Positions 23,860-32,351 of a DNA stretch of 64,000 bases are shown here, piece by piece. Source of the DNA: an uncultured Prevotella sp. (GTDB lineage Bacteria; Bacteroidota; Bacteroidia; Bacteroidales; Bacteroidaceae); NCBI GenBank assembly GCA_944320105.1, contig CALUGA010000005.1:1-64000 (forward strand). Direction: 5' to 3'. A program made the position numbers and the translations under genes. The notes beneath the pieces are model-generated. The model ran no database searches, was not told the DNA's origin, and was given only the letters and a program-made list of their open reading frames with translations. Numbering within the stretch: position 1 is the stretch's first letter; every line of letters starts with the position of its first letter.

Positions 23860-24100
23860 AAGGAGTTATCGCTTCACTGCGTTTCGCTAAGGAGTTATAA
23901 GGAGTTAAAGGAGTTATCGCTCCACTGCATTTCGCTAAGGAGTTAGAGGACGTATGCTTATGCCCGCCTCCCGTCTCCTTTTAAAAAACATTTGTCTGTC
24001 TTCTGTCTCCCGTCTCCTTTTAAAAAACATTTGTCTTAACTCCTTAACTCCTTTTGACTCCTTAACTCCTAAAATAACTCCCCTGTCTCCTTCAATACCA
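23860..24100. repeat. Mixed AAGGAGTT and CTCCCGT arrays
   Basis: Words of about 8 nt (AAGGAGTT) alternate with CGCTCCACTGCATTTCGC-like cores and with 7-nt CTCCCGT/CTCCTTT words joined by TTTAAAAAACATTTGTCT. The complement AACTCCTT follows. This fills the gene-free stretch 23782-24202 together with a terminator. The same vocabulary recurs at 41335-41640 and 44330-44405. Confidence 0.8.
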
Positions 24101-24112
24101 TCCTCCCGCTTC

Positions 24113-24157
24113 AAAAAACGCTCCCGCCTGCCCATTGTGGGGTGTGGCGGGAGCGTT
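24113..24157 (-). terminator. Intrinsic terminator of the HU-smalltalk operon
   Basis: On the - strand, CGCTCCCGCC pairs with GGCGGGAGCG and T6 follows (24113-24118). Confidence 0.85.
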
Positions 24158-24202
24158 TGCTGTTCAGGGTGTGCCTTTCATGGTGTGAAGGTCATGGTGG
24201 GG

Positions 24203-24304
24203 TCAGAGCGAAGCCTGCATGGCCGTGGCGCCTATGGCACCGAGTATGGCCGAAGCCACGGCGATGACCACTTTCAGGATGGTTTGCCAAACGTTGTTCT
24301 TCAT
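24203..24304 (-). CDS. Smalltalk protein (33 residues)
   Basis: This very short gene encodes MKNNVWQTILKVVIAV followed by ASAILGAIGATAMQASL. It is one hydrophobic, alanine-rich helix after a short polar start. It fits the small Bacteroidota family called smalltalk protein, which lies next to HU-like genes. It starts 23 nt after the stop of the HU-like gene on the same strand and is followed by a strong terminator. Function is unknown; a membrane or assembly peptide is a guess. Confidence 0.8.
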   Translation of the reverse strand: MKNNVWQTILKVVIAVASAILGAIGATAMQASL

Positions 24305-24327
24305 TGTGCTTTACCTCCTTTCCTTGC

Positions 24328-24801
24328 TTATTCTGTAGCCTCGGTCTGCTCCTCGCCGTTCTCGCCAGCGGCAGTCTCGTCGTCGATGGCCTCGTTCTTG
24401 GGCAGCGCCGTCACCTTGCAGCCGTCGAGGAAGGTGCGCGTGCGCTTACCGTTCTTGTCGATGCGCAGCTCCGGCTGGAAGAGCACGTGTACGTCCTTCA
24501 CGTTCTGCGCCACGCTGAACTCCTTTGCCGTGTCGCTCGGGCTGGTGGTAAGTCCAAGCTTGAAGGTGCCGAAGCCGTCGAGCTTCACTCGCTTTGAGTC
24601 CTGCAGTGCCTGCTTCATCACCACCACCAGCTCGCTTATCACGGCCAGCACGTCGGCGCGCTTCACGGTGCAGTTGGCCTCTATCTGCTCGGCCAGCTTG
24701 TTGATCTCCACGGTGTCTATCATCACCGCCCTGCCGTACCACTTGCGGTACTGGTTGCTCTTCGAGTTGTTGTTCTGGTAAAGTCTGTACTGTACTGCCA
24801 T
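24328..24801 (-). CDS. HU-like DNA-binding protein with acidic tail
   Basis: The 157-residue product begins MAVQYRLYQNNNSKSNQYRKWYGRAV, the usual start of the Bacteroidales HU-related family, and contains the DNABII-like segment LAEQIEANCTVKRADVLAVI...VKLDGFGTFKLGL. A lysine-rich loop precedes an acidic tail (DDETAAGENGEEQTEATE). It is probably a nucleoid-associated or specialised DNA-binding protein. The ATG at 24801 follows a 70-nt leader from a well-formed promoter. Confidence 0.88.
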   Translation of the reverse strand: MAVQYRLYQNNNSKSNQYRKWYGRAVMIDTVEINKLAEQIEANCTVKRADVLAVISELVVVMKQALQDSKRVKLDGFGTFKLGLTTSPSDTAKEFSVAQNVKDVHVLFQPELRIDKNGKRTRTFLDGCKVTALPKNEAIDDETAAGENGEEQTEATE

Positions 24802-24876
24802 AGTCTTTTTTCCTTTCTTTTTTGTTTTTGATGGTTGATTATTAATGTTAGTTGCGCCATCGGCCGAATGACAGTG

Positions 24877-24907
24877 CAAAGATAGTGATTGCGCCTTGGC
24901 CTGTCAA
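24877..24907 (-). promoter_or_regulatory. Promoter TTG-N20-TATCTTTG for the HU-like gene
   Basis: The -7 box TATCTTTG (24877-24884) and TTG (24905-24907) are 20 bp apart on the reverse strand. Confidence 0.8.
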
Positions 24908-25028
24908 GGCCCCGTGGGTGTACAAGTGGCGGTACGTGGCGCATCTTCCCAGCCCATCCCCGTGCCATCCTCGTGGCGGGGCAGTGAAAAAGTCTGGCCT
25001 GGTTGGCCGTTTTTCGGCGCAAAATGGC

Positions 25029-25036
25029 TATCTTTG
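25029..25036 (+). promoter_or_regulatory. -7 box TATCTTTG for the MscS gene
   Basis: A perfect TAnnTTTG match 33 nt before the ATG at 25070. The nearest TTG is at 25003-25005, a 23-bp spacing, which is slightly long. Confidence 0.65.
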
Positions 25037-25069
25037 CACCATTAGACAACCTATATAACCACAGACAGC

Positions 25070-25945
25070 ATGAACATCACCGAACTCCTCGACTTCACCC
25101 TCTTCGGCATCTCGCTGCGCTCGCTCGTGGCGTTCTGCCTCAAGGCGGCAGTCATCTTCATCTTCGTAAGGCTGGTAACGGCCTTCATCAAGTACCTCTT
25201 CCGCCGCTCCTTGCGCCGCCAGGGCAAGCTGGCCGTAGACGAGACCAAGGCCGGCTTCATACGCCAGATAGTGGTGGCCGTGGTCTACGTCATCGGCGTG
25301 GCCGCCTTCCTCTCGCTCATACCCGGCATGGAGAAGGTGAGCAACTCCATCCTCGCCAGCGCCGGCATAGGGGCCATGGCCGTGGGCCTGGCCTCGCAAG
25401 ACGCGCTGTCGAACATCGTGGGCGGGCTGTTCATAATCTTCTCCAGGCCGTTCAAGGTGGGCGACTTCGTGATGGTTGACGACATCATCACCGGCACCGT
25501 GGTGGAGATAACCCTGCGCCACACCGTGATACGCAACGCCGAGAACCGCATGATACTCATACCAAACAACAAGATGAACTCGAGCACCGTGGTCAACTCG
25601 TCGTATGGCGAGACGGCCACCTGCGCCTTCGTGGAGGTGGGAGTGTCGTACAACACCGACCTTGACGGAGCCATGGAGGCCATGCGCGACGAGATAATGA
25701 AGCACCCAATGCTCATCGACCACCGCTCCGACGCCGAGCGCGAGTCCGGAGCACCGCAGGTGGTGGTGCGCGTCACCGCCCTTGGCGACTCGGCCATAAC
25801 GCTGCGCGCCTGGGCCTGGGCTTCCACTCCCGGCAACGCCTTCACCATGAAGTGCGACCTGCTCAAGAGCGTTAAGGAACGCTTCGACCGCGAGGGCATT
25901 GAGATACCCTACCCGTACTTCAACCAGATAGTGACGCAGGGCTGA
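25070..25945 (+). CDS. MscS-family small-conductance mechanosensitive channel
   Basis: The 291-residue inner-membrane channel is predicted to release solutes on hypo-osmotic shock. Three membrane segments lie at about 18-40, 65-84 and 92-115, the last being the glycine/alanine-rich pore helix (ILASAGIGAMAVGLASQDALSNIVGGLFI). The family signature RPFKVGDFVMVDD follows, and then the beta and C-terminal domains (IPNNKMNSSTVVN). A short 7-nt-type array (AATTAGG, AATTAAG) follows the stop at 25951-25980. Confidence 0.95.
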   Translation: MNITELLDFTLFGISLRSLVAFCLKAAVIFIFVRLVTAFIKYLFRRSLRRQGKLAVDETKAGFIRQIVVAVVYVIGVAAFLSLIPGMEKVSNSILASAGIGAMAVGLASQDALSNIVGGLFIIFSRPFKVGDFVMVDDIITGTVVEITLRHTVIRNAENRMILIPNNKMNSSTVVNSSYGETATCAFVEVGVSYNTDLDGAMEAMRDEIMKHPMLIDHRSDAERESGAPQVVVRVTALGDSAITLRAWAWASTPGNAFTMKCDLLKSVKERFDREGIEIPYPYFNQIVTQG

Positions 25946-25950
25946 GATGA

Positions 25951-25980
25951 ATTAGGAATTAAGAGTTAAGAATTAGGAAT
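25951..25980 (+). repeat. 7-nt AATTAAG array after the MscS stop
   Basis: Four imperfect units (AATTAGG, AATTAAG, AGTTAAG, AATTAGG) begin three bases after the stop, in the sense of transcription. Confidence 0.75.
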
Positions 25981-26023
25981 TGGCGGCGCGGCCCGTGGCC
26001 GCCACCGCAGCAATGTGTCAATG

Positions 26024-26066
26024 AAAAAACGGCGGAGATTGGCGTTTGTGGCCAGTCTCTGCCGTT
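26024..26066 (-). terminator. Intrinsic terminator of the pilus operon
   Basis: On the - strand, AACGGCAGAGACTGGC pairs with GCCAATCTCCGCCGTT (near-perfect) and T6 follows. It lies 25 nt after the stop of the giant adhesin gene. Confidence 0.85.
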
Positions 26067-26090
26067 GCAATTTCTTGTGTATGTGGGCGG

Positions 26091-29000
26091 CTATCTCACG
26101 TGCAGCTTGTGCGTCTCGGTATTGCCGCCTGTGGTCTCAACCACCACCATGGTCACCCCGGGCCTTGCGGCCAGTGTGGCGTAGGTCGCGCCGTGCAGGG
26201 CCTTTTCTGCCACCTTGGCCCCGCCGAGGCTGTAGACCGTAACCTTCTCCATTCCGTCTGCCGCCGCCACGGTTATCATGCCGTGGGCGGGGCAGTAGCA
26301 GCGCGAGGCGGGCGTGGCCTTCTCGGCGGCCAGTGCGCTTCTTGTTGTGATGAAGTAGCGGCCATGCTCATTGGCGTTGAGCGTGAGTGCGGTGCCGTTG
26401 GCCAGCGGCGTGGCGCTGCCGCTCTTGGCGTCGTAGAGCAGGAGCGCGGCGTCGGTGTTGCCCTCCATGCTTACGCCGACCCTTGCCGTGCCGTCCTTGC
26501 CGCCCGTCATGCCCAGCGGCAGCATGCTTATCTCCGGCAGCTTGTTTACGCTTACGGCCTGTGCCCCGGCCACGGTGTAGAGCGCCGGGCGCGCGCCGTC
26601 GGCATCGTAGGTCAGGAGTTCGGCGTCCTCGCTGTCGGCAAAGCCAGCCTCGGAGCCGTCGGCGAGTAGCACTGTGGCCTCGCCGCCCCCGCCCTCGGGC
26701 ATGAGCCTTAGCGTGCAGGTGGCCTTGGTGGCCCGCCCCGCCCTTGTGCGTGCGGTGGCCTGGCGTGCGGCTATGTTGGTTATGAAGGTAACTTCGGCAG
26801 GCTCCGCGCCGTCAGCTTTTTTCACGAAGAAAGCCTGCATGGGCGGCAGCTGGCTTAGGTTGTCGGCTGTGTGGGCGGTCACTGTGCCGCCGCTTATCGT
26901 CCAGTATTTCTTCTCCAAATGCGTGTTCAGGCCGAAGAAGCCTTCCATGTCTATCGAGCACATATACGGGTTGCCCACCATGTAGAGGCCGTTGCCGTCG
27001 CTCTCGTTGGCCAGGGCCTGCCTCACCGTGCCGTAGGCGTCGGCGTTGCCTCCGTCGAGCAGCAGCCGCCCGTTGCCGCTGCGGTCCAGCGGGCCTGAGC
27101 CTTGTCCGTCGGTCTGCCCGTCGTGGCTGTAGTACAGGTAGGCACCGTCGGCCTTTGGCAGGCGCAGCAGGGCGTTGTGCAGGTAGGGCGTGCCGTCGCG
27201 CCCGGCCTTCAGCATGAACCCATTCAGTCCGCTGCCGTTGCCGGGCCAGAACTCCACGTCAAGCTCGTTGTAGTTGTGGCTCCATTGCGTTTCAATGGCC
27301 GAGGCTTCCGTGGCCGCGCCCGGCCACGCCCAGTCGATGGCTGCGCCGTAGTCGCCGCGCGCGTCGCCCTCAGGCGTGATTACCACCGATGCGGCCCTGT
27401 CCCAGCTGCGCTGGTATATTGGATATTCGTTGCGCCCGTAGAGTGATGTGTTGAAGTTTATCGGCACGAAAGCTTCCGTTTCCTGCCGCCCGTTGTCCTT
27501 TGGTACATACATATCGCCCGAATAGACGGCCTTGAGCGGCGATGCCAGCAGGTTCCACGTGGCGGGGGCCAGCTCCTTCTCCACCCATGCCGTGCCGTAA
27601 GTGAGGTAATGCTGGTTGCGCAGTTCGGCCTCGGGCTTGAAATAAATCTGCGCGCAGGTGTTTGCATAAAACTTCTCGCACTCGTATGCGCCCTCTCCCG
27701 GCTCCGTCTTCACCATGAGGTCATACTCAATGCCTTCGGTGGCGGTGTAGAAGTCGCTGTTCACGAGGCTCTCCTCCCTTATTATCCCGTTTGCGTGGGT
27801 GGTGGCCTCGGCGAGCAGCGGCGGGCGCACCCCTGCGGGTACAGTAACCTTGGTGAACTTCATCGGGGCGTATGCAGGCTGTTGCGTTAGCAGGGCGTAG
27901 CCGCCCTCGCCGTAGTCGGTGTAGTTGTCCTTATATAGCTCGGCCTTCGTTGAGCGTGTCCAGTTGGCATCGTTGTTCCAGTTGGAGCTGCCTTCGTTGT
28001 CGGCGCGGGCAGTCCACGTAACGAACTCCGGCACCACTTTCAGCGTAAGGAACACGTCGCCAAGGCATGCCTCCTGCCCAGGCTGTAGGCCGGCGGTGTG
28101 GGCCTCGTCGTGGAACTTGAAGTTAAGCTCATACCAGTATCCCTCGTGCAGGCTTGCCGCAGCCTCTTTGGTGAGCTTCAAGTCCACGTGGCCGGACTCT
28201 ATCGCCACCACCGTGCCGAGCCGTCCGGCTGTTACCGTGTTCCATGTGGGGTCGTTGGTGGCGCTCACCGCCACGGCATCGTCGGCGGGGTAGGGCGCCA
28301 GGCTGAACGCGCCTGGGTCGCTGCCCTCCATGTTCCTGTAGCCGTTCACGGGCAGGCGCAGCGTCGTGCCCTCGCTGATGGCCGCCAGCTGCTGCAGCCC
28401 GGTCCTCACCGAGCGCGTGGTGCCGTTGAGGTACTGCACGTTGGCAAAGCCGAGCGTCAGCTCCGGGCTGCTCACCCTCACCCTCAGCGACATGGCGATA
28501 GGCTCCAGGCACAATGCCACGTCCTTGCCGCCCACTGTCACCGATGCCGTCACCGGCATGAGGCAGAGGTCGAGCGAGCCGTGCTGGGCATCGGCCTTGG
28601 TCACGCCCCGGGTTATCTTATCCGTGGCCAGGTGCAGCCGTCCATCGGCCACAAACTCGCGGAGCGCGGCCTTGTGGGCCTCGGTATATCCATCCTTGGC
28701 TTCCTGCTCGCAGCTTGTCACGTTGTCGGCGGGGTAGGCTTGGCGGAAGGCCTCCAGTGCTTCGCGCAGGCTTATGCCGCCAGTTGCGGTGGCATTGCCG
28801 TATTCTTCGGTAGTGCCGAAGAACCAGTCGAACCTCACCCCCTCGGCTGCCACCATGCCTCCGTTGTCGGGGGATGGCACTCTAAGCGAGGCTGTAAGGT
28901 CCACGTTGGTGGTCTCCACGCCGTTGCATGGCAATGTTATCTCAGGGTTCACGGTGGTCGTGGCATCGGTTATCTCCAGTTCCTGCCCCATGATGGCGAA

Positions 29001-32000
29001 ATAGTCGCTGTAAACGGAGCACACGTCGCCGGGCATTCCCCAGTTGCCGGGCCGGTAGTCGCCCCTGTCGCCCATGGGCAGGGCCACCGACACATAGTAT
29101 TCCTCATTGCGGTCGAGGCCGAAGTCGCGGTCGGCCAGTATGGCGAACACCTCGCCGCCCACAAGCTCGAAGCCCTCCTTCAGCGTGCCGTCGGCGTTGC
29201 GTGGGTTGCGCTCTATTGTCACAGTGCCGTATTCCTCGGTGCCGTTGTCGCCATAGACGCCCGTGAGCGGGGTGCCGTCGGCCTTGCATATGCGGTAGTA
29301 GAGGGGCTTGCTCTGCCACACCTCGAATATGTTGAGCAGCGCCACCAGGCTTTCGTGCTTTGCCCTCAGCCTCACCGTGGCTCCGCCCGCCGGGCTGTCC
29401 TCGCAGGCCGGGCGCTCCTGCAAGGTCTCCACCTTGGCGTTGCTGGCATAGATGCGTATGTCGTCAACGGCGTAGTCGGCGCCGCTTGTGCCGTTGCAGA
29501 AGTTATCGATGCTCACGAGGAACTTGCTGTAGTTCTCCACGCCGGTGCCTTGCTGCAAGGTCACTCTGGCGTAGACCTGGTACCACTCGCCAGTCTTCGA
29601 GGCGTTCACCGTATTGAAGTCGCCCGAGGCAAACGAGTGTATGAGCTTGCGGCTCGTTATGTTTCCGTATGCGTCGGTCTCCACCCCGTAGAGCTTGAAT
29701 ATTACCTGTGGCTTCGTGCTCTGGGTTGTCATGTCTGCCACTGCCGCGCTCAGCACTATGGTGCTGCCCACGCACAGGTTGCCCTCAAACTCCACCGAGG
29801 CTATGGGGCGCGACTCGTCGGAGGCGTCAACATACAGGAAATAGCCCGACTGCGCCCCGCCGGTAAGCGTGTATGTCCTGTCGCGCAGCTGATTGTTGGC
29901 CCACCACTGGAACTTGTAGTCAGTGCCGCCCCACTGCACATAGCCTTTCGACACACCGTCCACGTTGATGCTCTTGTAGAGTCCGTATTCGCCATGGCCC
30001 GGCGAAAGCCCTTGGAAGCTGGCCGACGCCTGGTCGTAGTAGGCATAAAGCCCCGGGTAGACAAAGCCGTAGTAGCGCCGGTTCCATGCCGAGGGCAGCT
30101 GTGTCATGTTGTCGAGCGGGTTTGTGGGGGCGGCGAGGCTCGTTCCCTCGCAGTCGTTGTCGAAGGTTATCTCGGCCACCTTGGTGTATTTCGTGTCGAG
30201 GAAGCTCACCCTGCGGTATGCCGGCACCTCCTCTACGGTCATGGGGTATGAGTCGCTGATGAAGCGGCAGTTGAACTTGGCCACCGGGCACATGTTGCTG
30301 CCGGCGTCGGCGGCGTAGGCCACGATGTATGCCACGTGGCCTATGTCGTATGTTATCTGCTCCGATTCCCCCGATTCCCCGTCTAACTTGCTGAAATAGC
30401 CGCTTAGGTTGTCAAGGCTTATGGAGGCCATCCGGCCATTGTCGATAAGGTTGGTTGTGAGTTCCTTCGACAGACTGCCCGTTTCGTCGTACACAAACCA
30501 GCGTATCCTTGTTGCGTGTATCAGCTCCGTGCCGAAGTCGCTCTCCGTCACCTCGTGGCCCTCGGGCACGAGCTTGTTGGAGAAATTGTAGTTGTAGAAA
30601 TAGTAATCGCCCACGTCGTGGAACCCTACCCGCAGGTTTGTGGTGCTGTTCCTGTCGTATGCTCCCATGCTTATGTTTCCCTGGTCCTCCAGCACGTTTT
30701 GCGGCCCTGAGAGTATGGCGGTCTTTATCGCGTTGGCAATGTCGGCGGCGGGGCGGATGTTGAAGATGTAGCGCATGGAGAGCGTAGGCTCGTGCAGCAG
30801 ATACTGTCTCGTTTCGTCGAGTCCGTCTATGTAGCGGCTCACGTCGCAGGCTATGGTCTCGCCCGTCCATCCCTCCGCCGGGGCCACGTAGTCAACCGCC
30901 GCGCTCGTCTCCTTGCTGCTTCGGTTCTGGTTCCATATCATCAGTCCGCGGCTTTCGCCTGTCGTGGGATAGGGCTTGAGGTCTCTTCCCCATTGTGAGT
31001 TGTCGATATTCCCCGACGCGAGGTCTGTGTCGTAGTTGTACCAGCGGAAATATCCGGCAGGCTCAAGCACGTCGCTCTTGGGGATCGGCAGCTCAAGCGT
31101 TATTCTCTCCCCCGGCTTCACATAAATGCTGTATGTCCAGGAGTGCACCTGCTGGCGGCCTTTCTCGTCGAAGTCGCTGCCCGAATAGCCCTTGTAGTGC
31201 TTGAAGTCGGTAGGCACGGCGCGGTAGCTGTAGATGTATTTCAGCTTGAAGTCGGGTTCTTTAAGCACATAGTCGCCCGCAGTCTCCGGCGTCTTGTCGG
31301 CTATCAGGCACATTATGCTGTAGCCTTCCTGTAGCGACGAGGCAGTGATGTTGTTGAGAAAAATGTCTAAGTTGCCCCAGTTGGTGGGATTCCACTGGTC
31401 GCCCAACTTTTTTGCAGCCGTGGCCGAATTGTAAACCATTCCGGCGCTTATCTCCTTGTAGTCGGTGGCGTCTTGGTTGTGGCCTATGCTCCCGGCGGCA
31501 AACACGTTGTTGCCCTCGGCGTCGGCGATGTACCAGCGGATGTAGCACTCCTGCATGTTGCCGCCCACTTCGGTGGGCAGGTTGCTGTAGTCTTGGAACA
31601 AGTTTACTGTTTGGGATGATGGGAAAGACTCCAAGAGCAGGGTCTTTTCATGCATGGTGGCGTTGCTCTCGCTGCCTGGGGTGAACATGGCCTGGGCCTG
31701 TTCCTCTGTGATTATCCCGAACGTGATGGCGGCCTCGATGTTGTCCGGGTCGCCCGTAATCGCCCAGGTGGGATCGTATGCGTTGTTTCCGTTCTGCTTC
31801 GGGTCTTGCGTGGACAGCAGGCAGACAACGCGGCATGCCCCTGCCTCGCCCTGCCCGCTGAAAGTCAGGCTGGCGCTTGATATCTTCTTCTGGTTGTCGG
31901 CGTTGTACGCGTCGAGCCAGCTTTCGCTGGTTCCCTTTCCTTTCCACCATATCTTGCCGTAGCCGCCCACGTTGGCCGTCTCGTAAAAGGGCAGGGATAT

Positions 32001-32351
32001 GGCCCATGCCTCCGCCATGTTCTCCACCGGCGCGTAGCCGCCATCGGCATTGGCCACAAACCAGCGTATGTAGAGGCTGTTTATGAGGTCTGCCGCGGTG
32101 CCCTTGCCGAGGTCGGCGGCAATCTGCCCCAGCTTGTCGTAGAACGACGCGCTGACGGTGCGCGTGCCGGTGTCATAGATTGCGTACATATTGTACGTAT
32201 GGGCGGGGGCTATGTTCTCCGCAGGGGTGAACGCGTCGCTGCCTTGGCCGCGGGCCATGCCGAAGGCGGCTATGGCCAGGATAGCGGCCAGCAGCAGCCT
32301 GAGGCTTATGTGGGTCTTTGTTTGCATACGCTTGTTGTGCTGATGGGTCAT
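26091..32351 (-). CDS. Giant candidate pilus-tip adhesin (2,086 residues) with T9SS-like tail
   Basis: This is the last gene of the type V pilus operon. Its ATG overlaps the TGA of the preceding fimbrillin gene (ATGA at 32348-32351); a second ATG at 32327 is possible. A signal peptide (LRLLLAAILAIAAFGMARGQ) is followed by four repeats of about 175 residues, each marked by an RW(F/Y) motif: Trp97 (IRWFVANADGG), Trp273 (IRWYIADAEGN), Trp437 (FRWYNYDTD) and Trp618 (IRWFVYDETG). A jelly-roll-like region follows at about 770-1000. The C-terminal part has NLLASPLKAVYSGDMY (near residue 1,600), MVGNPYMCSIDMEGFF and a final YSLGGAKVAEKAL...HKLHVR sorting-type domain. No lipobox is present, unlike the pilins. 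It occupies the operon position of Mfa5 or FimE, but no von Willebrand A domain was seen. Ligand unknown. Confidence 0.82.
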   Translation of the reverse strand: MTHQHNKRMQTKTHISLRLLLAAILAIAAFGMARGQGSDAFTPAENIAPAHTYNMYAIYDTGTRTVSASFYDKLGQIAADLGKGTAADLINSLYIRWFVANADGGYAPVENMAEAWAISLPFYETANVGGYGKIWWKGKGTSESWLDAYNADNQKKISSASLTFSGQGEAGACRVVCLLSTQDPKQNGNNAYDPTWAITGDPDNIEAAITFGIITEEQAQAMFTPGSESNATMHEKTLLLESFPSSQTVNLFQDYSNLPTEVGGNMQECYIRWYIADAEGNNVFAAGSIGHNQDATDYKEISAGMVYNSATAAKKLGDQWNPTNWGNLDIFLNNITASSLQEGYSIMCLIADKTPETAGDYVLKEPDFKLKYIYSYRAVPTDFKHYKGYSGSDFDEKGRQQVHSWTYSIYVKPGERITLELPIPKSDVLEPAGYFRWYNYDTDLASGNIDNSQWGRDLKPYPTTGESRGLMIWNQNRSSKETSAAVDYVAPAEGWTGETIACDVSRYIDGLDETRQYLLHEPTLSMRYIFNIRPAADIANAIKTAILSGPQNVLEDQGNISMGAYDRNSTTNLRVGFHDVGDYYFYNYNFSNKLVPEGHEVTESDFGTELIHATRIRWFVYDETGSLSKELTTNLIDNGRMASISLDNLSGYFSKLDGESGESEQITYDIGHVAYIVAYAADAGSNMCPVAKFNCRFISDSYPMTVEEVPAYRRVSFLDTKYTKVAEITFDNDCEGTSLAAPTNPLDNMTQLPSAWNRRYYGFVYPGLYAYYDQASASFQGLSPGHGEYGLYKSINVDGVSKGYVQWGGTDYKFQWWANNQLRDRTYTLTGGAQSGYFLYVDASDESRPIASVEFEGNLCVGSTIVLSAAVADMTTQSTKPQVIFKLYGVETDAYGNITSRKLIHSFASGDFNTVNASKTGEWYQVYARVTLQQGTGVENYSKFLVSIDNFCNGTSGADYAVDDIRIYASNAKVETLQERPACEDSPAGGATVRLRAKHESLVALLNIFEVWQSKPLYYRICKADGTPLTGVYGDNGTEEYGTVTIERNPRNADGTLKEGFELVGGEVFAILADRDFGLDRNEEYYVSVALPMGDRGDYRPGNWGMPGDVCSVYSDYFAIMGQELEITDATTTVNPEITLPCNGVETTNVDLTASLRVPSPDNGGMVAAEGVRFDWFFGTTEEYGNATATGGISLREALEAFRQAYPADNVTSCEQEAKDGYTEAHKAALREFVADGRLHLATDKITRGVTKADAQHGSLDLCLMPVTASVTVGGKDVALCLEPIAMSLRVRVSSPELTLGFANVQYLNGTTRSVRTGLQQLAAISEGTTLRLPVNGYRNMEGSDPGAFSLAPYPADDAVAVSATNDPTWNTVTAGRLGTVVAIESGHVDLKLTKEAAASLHEGYWYELNFKFHDEAHTAGLQPGQEACLGDVFLTLKVVPEFVTWTARADNEGSSNWNNDANWTRSTKAELYKDNYTDYGEGGYALLTQQPAYAPMKFTKVTVPAGVRPPLLAEATTHANGIIREESLVNSDFYTATEGIEYDLMVKTEPGEGAYECEKFYANTCAQIYFKPEAELRNQHYLTYGTAWVEKELAPATWNLLASPLKAVYSGDMYVPKDNGRQETEAFVPINFNTSLYGRNEYPIYQRSWDRAASVVITPEGDARGDYGAAIDWAWPGAATEASAIETQWSHNYNELDVEFWPGNGSGLNGFMLKAGRDGTPYLHNALLRLPKADGAYLYYSHDGQTDGQGSGPLDRSGNGRLLLDGGNADAYGTVRQALANESDGNGLYMVGNPYMCSIDMEGFFGLNTHLEKKYWTISGGTVTAHTADNLSQLPPMQAFFVKKADGAEPAEVTFITNIAARQATARTRAGRATKATCTLRLMPEGGGGEATVLLADGSEAGFADSEDAELLTYDADGARPALYTVAGAQAVSVNKLPEISMLPLGMTGGKDGTARVGVSMEGNTDAALLLYDAKSGSATPLANGTALTLNANEHGRYFITTRSALAAEKATPASRCYCPAHGMITVAAADGMEKVTVYSLGGAKVAEKALHGATYATLAARPGVTMVVVETTGGNTETHKLHVR

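Noticed and set aside
28098-30251. A 717-codon reading frame on the + strand opposite the giant adhesin gene
   Set aside because: It is a shadow created by the strong GC bias at third codon positions. It has low-complexity V/H/A/G composition and no family signal, and the opposite strand has a signal peptide, domains and operon context.
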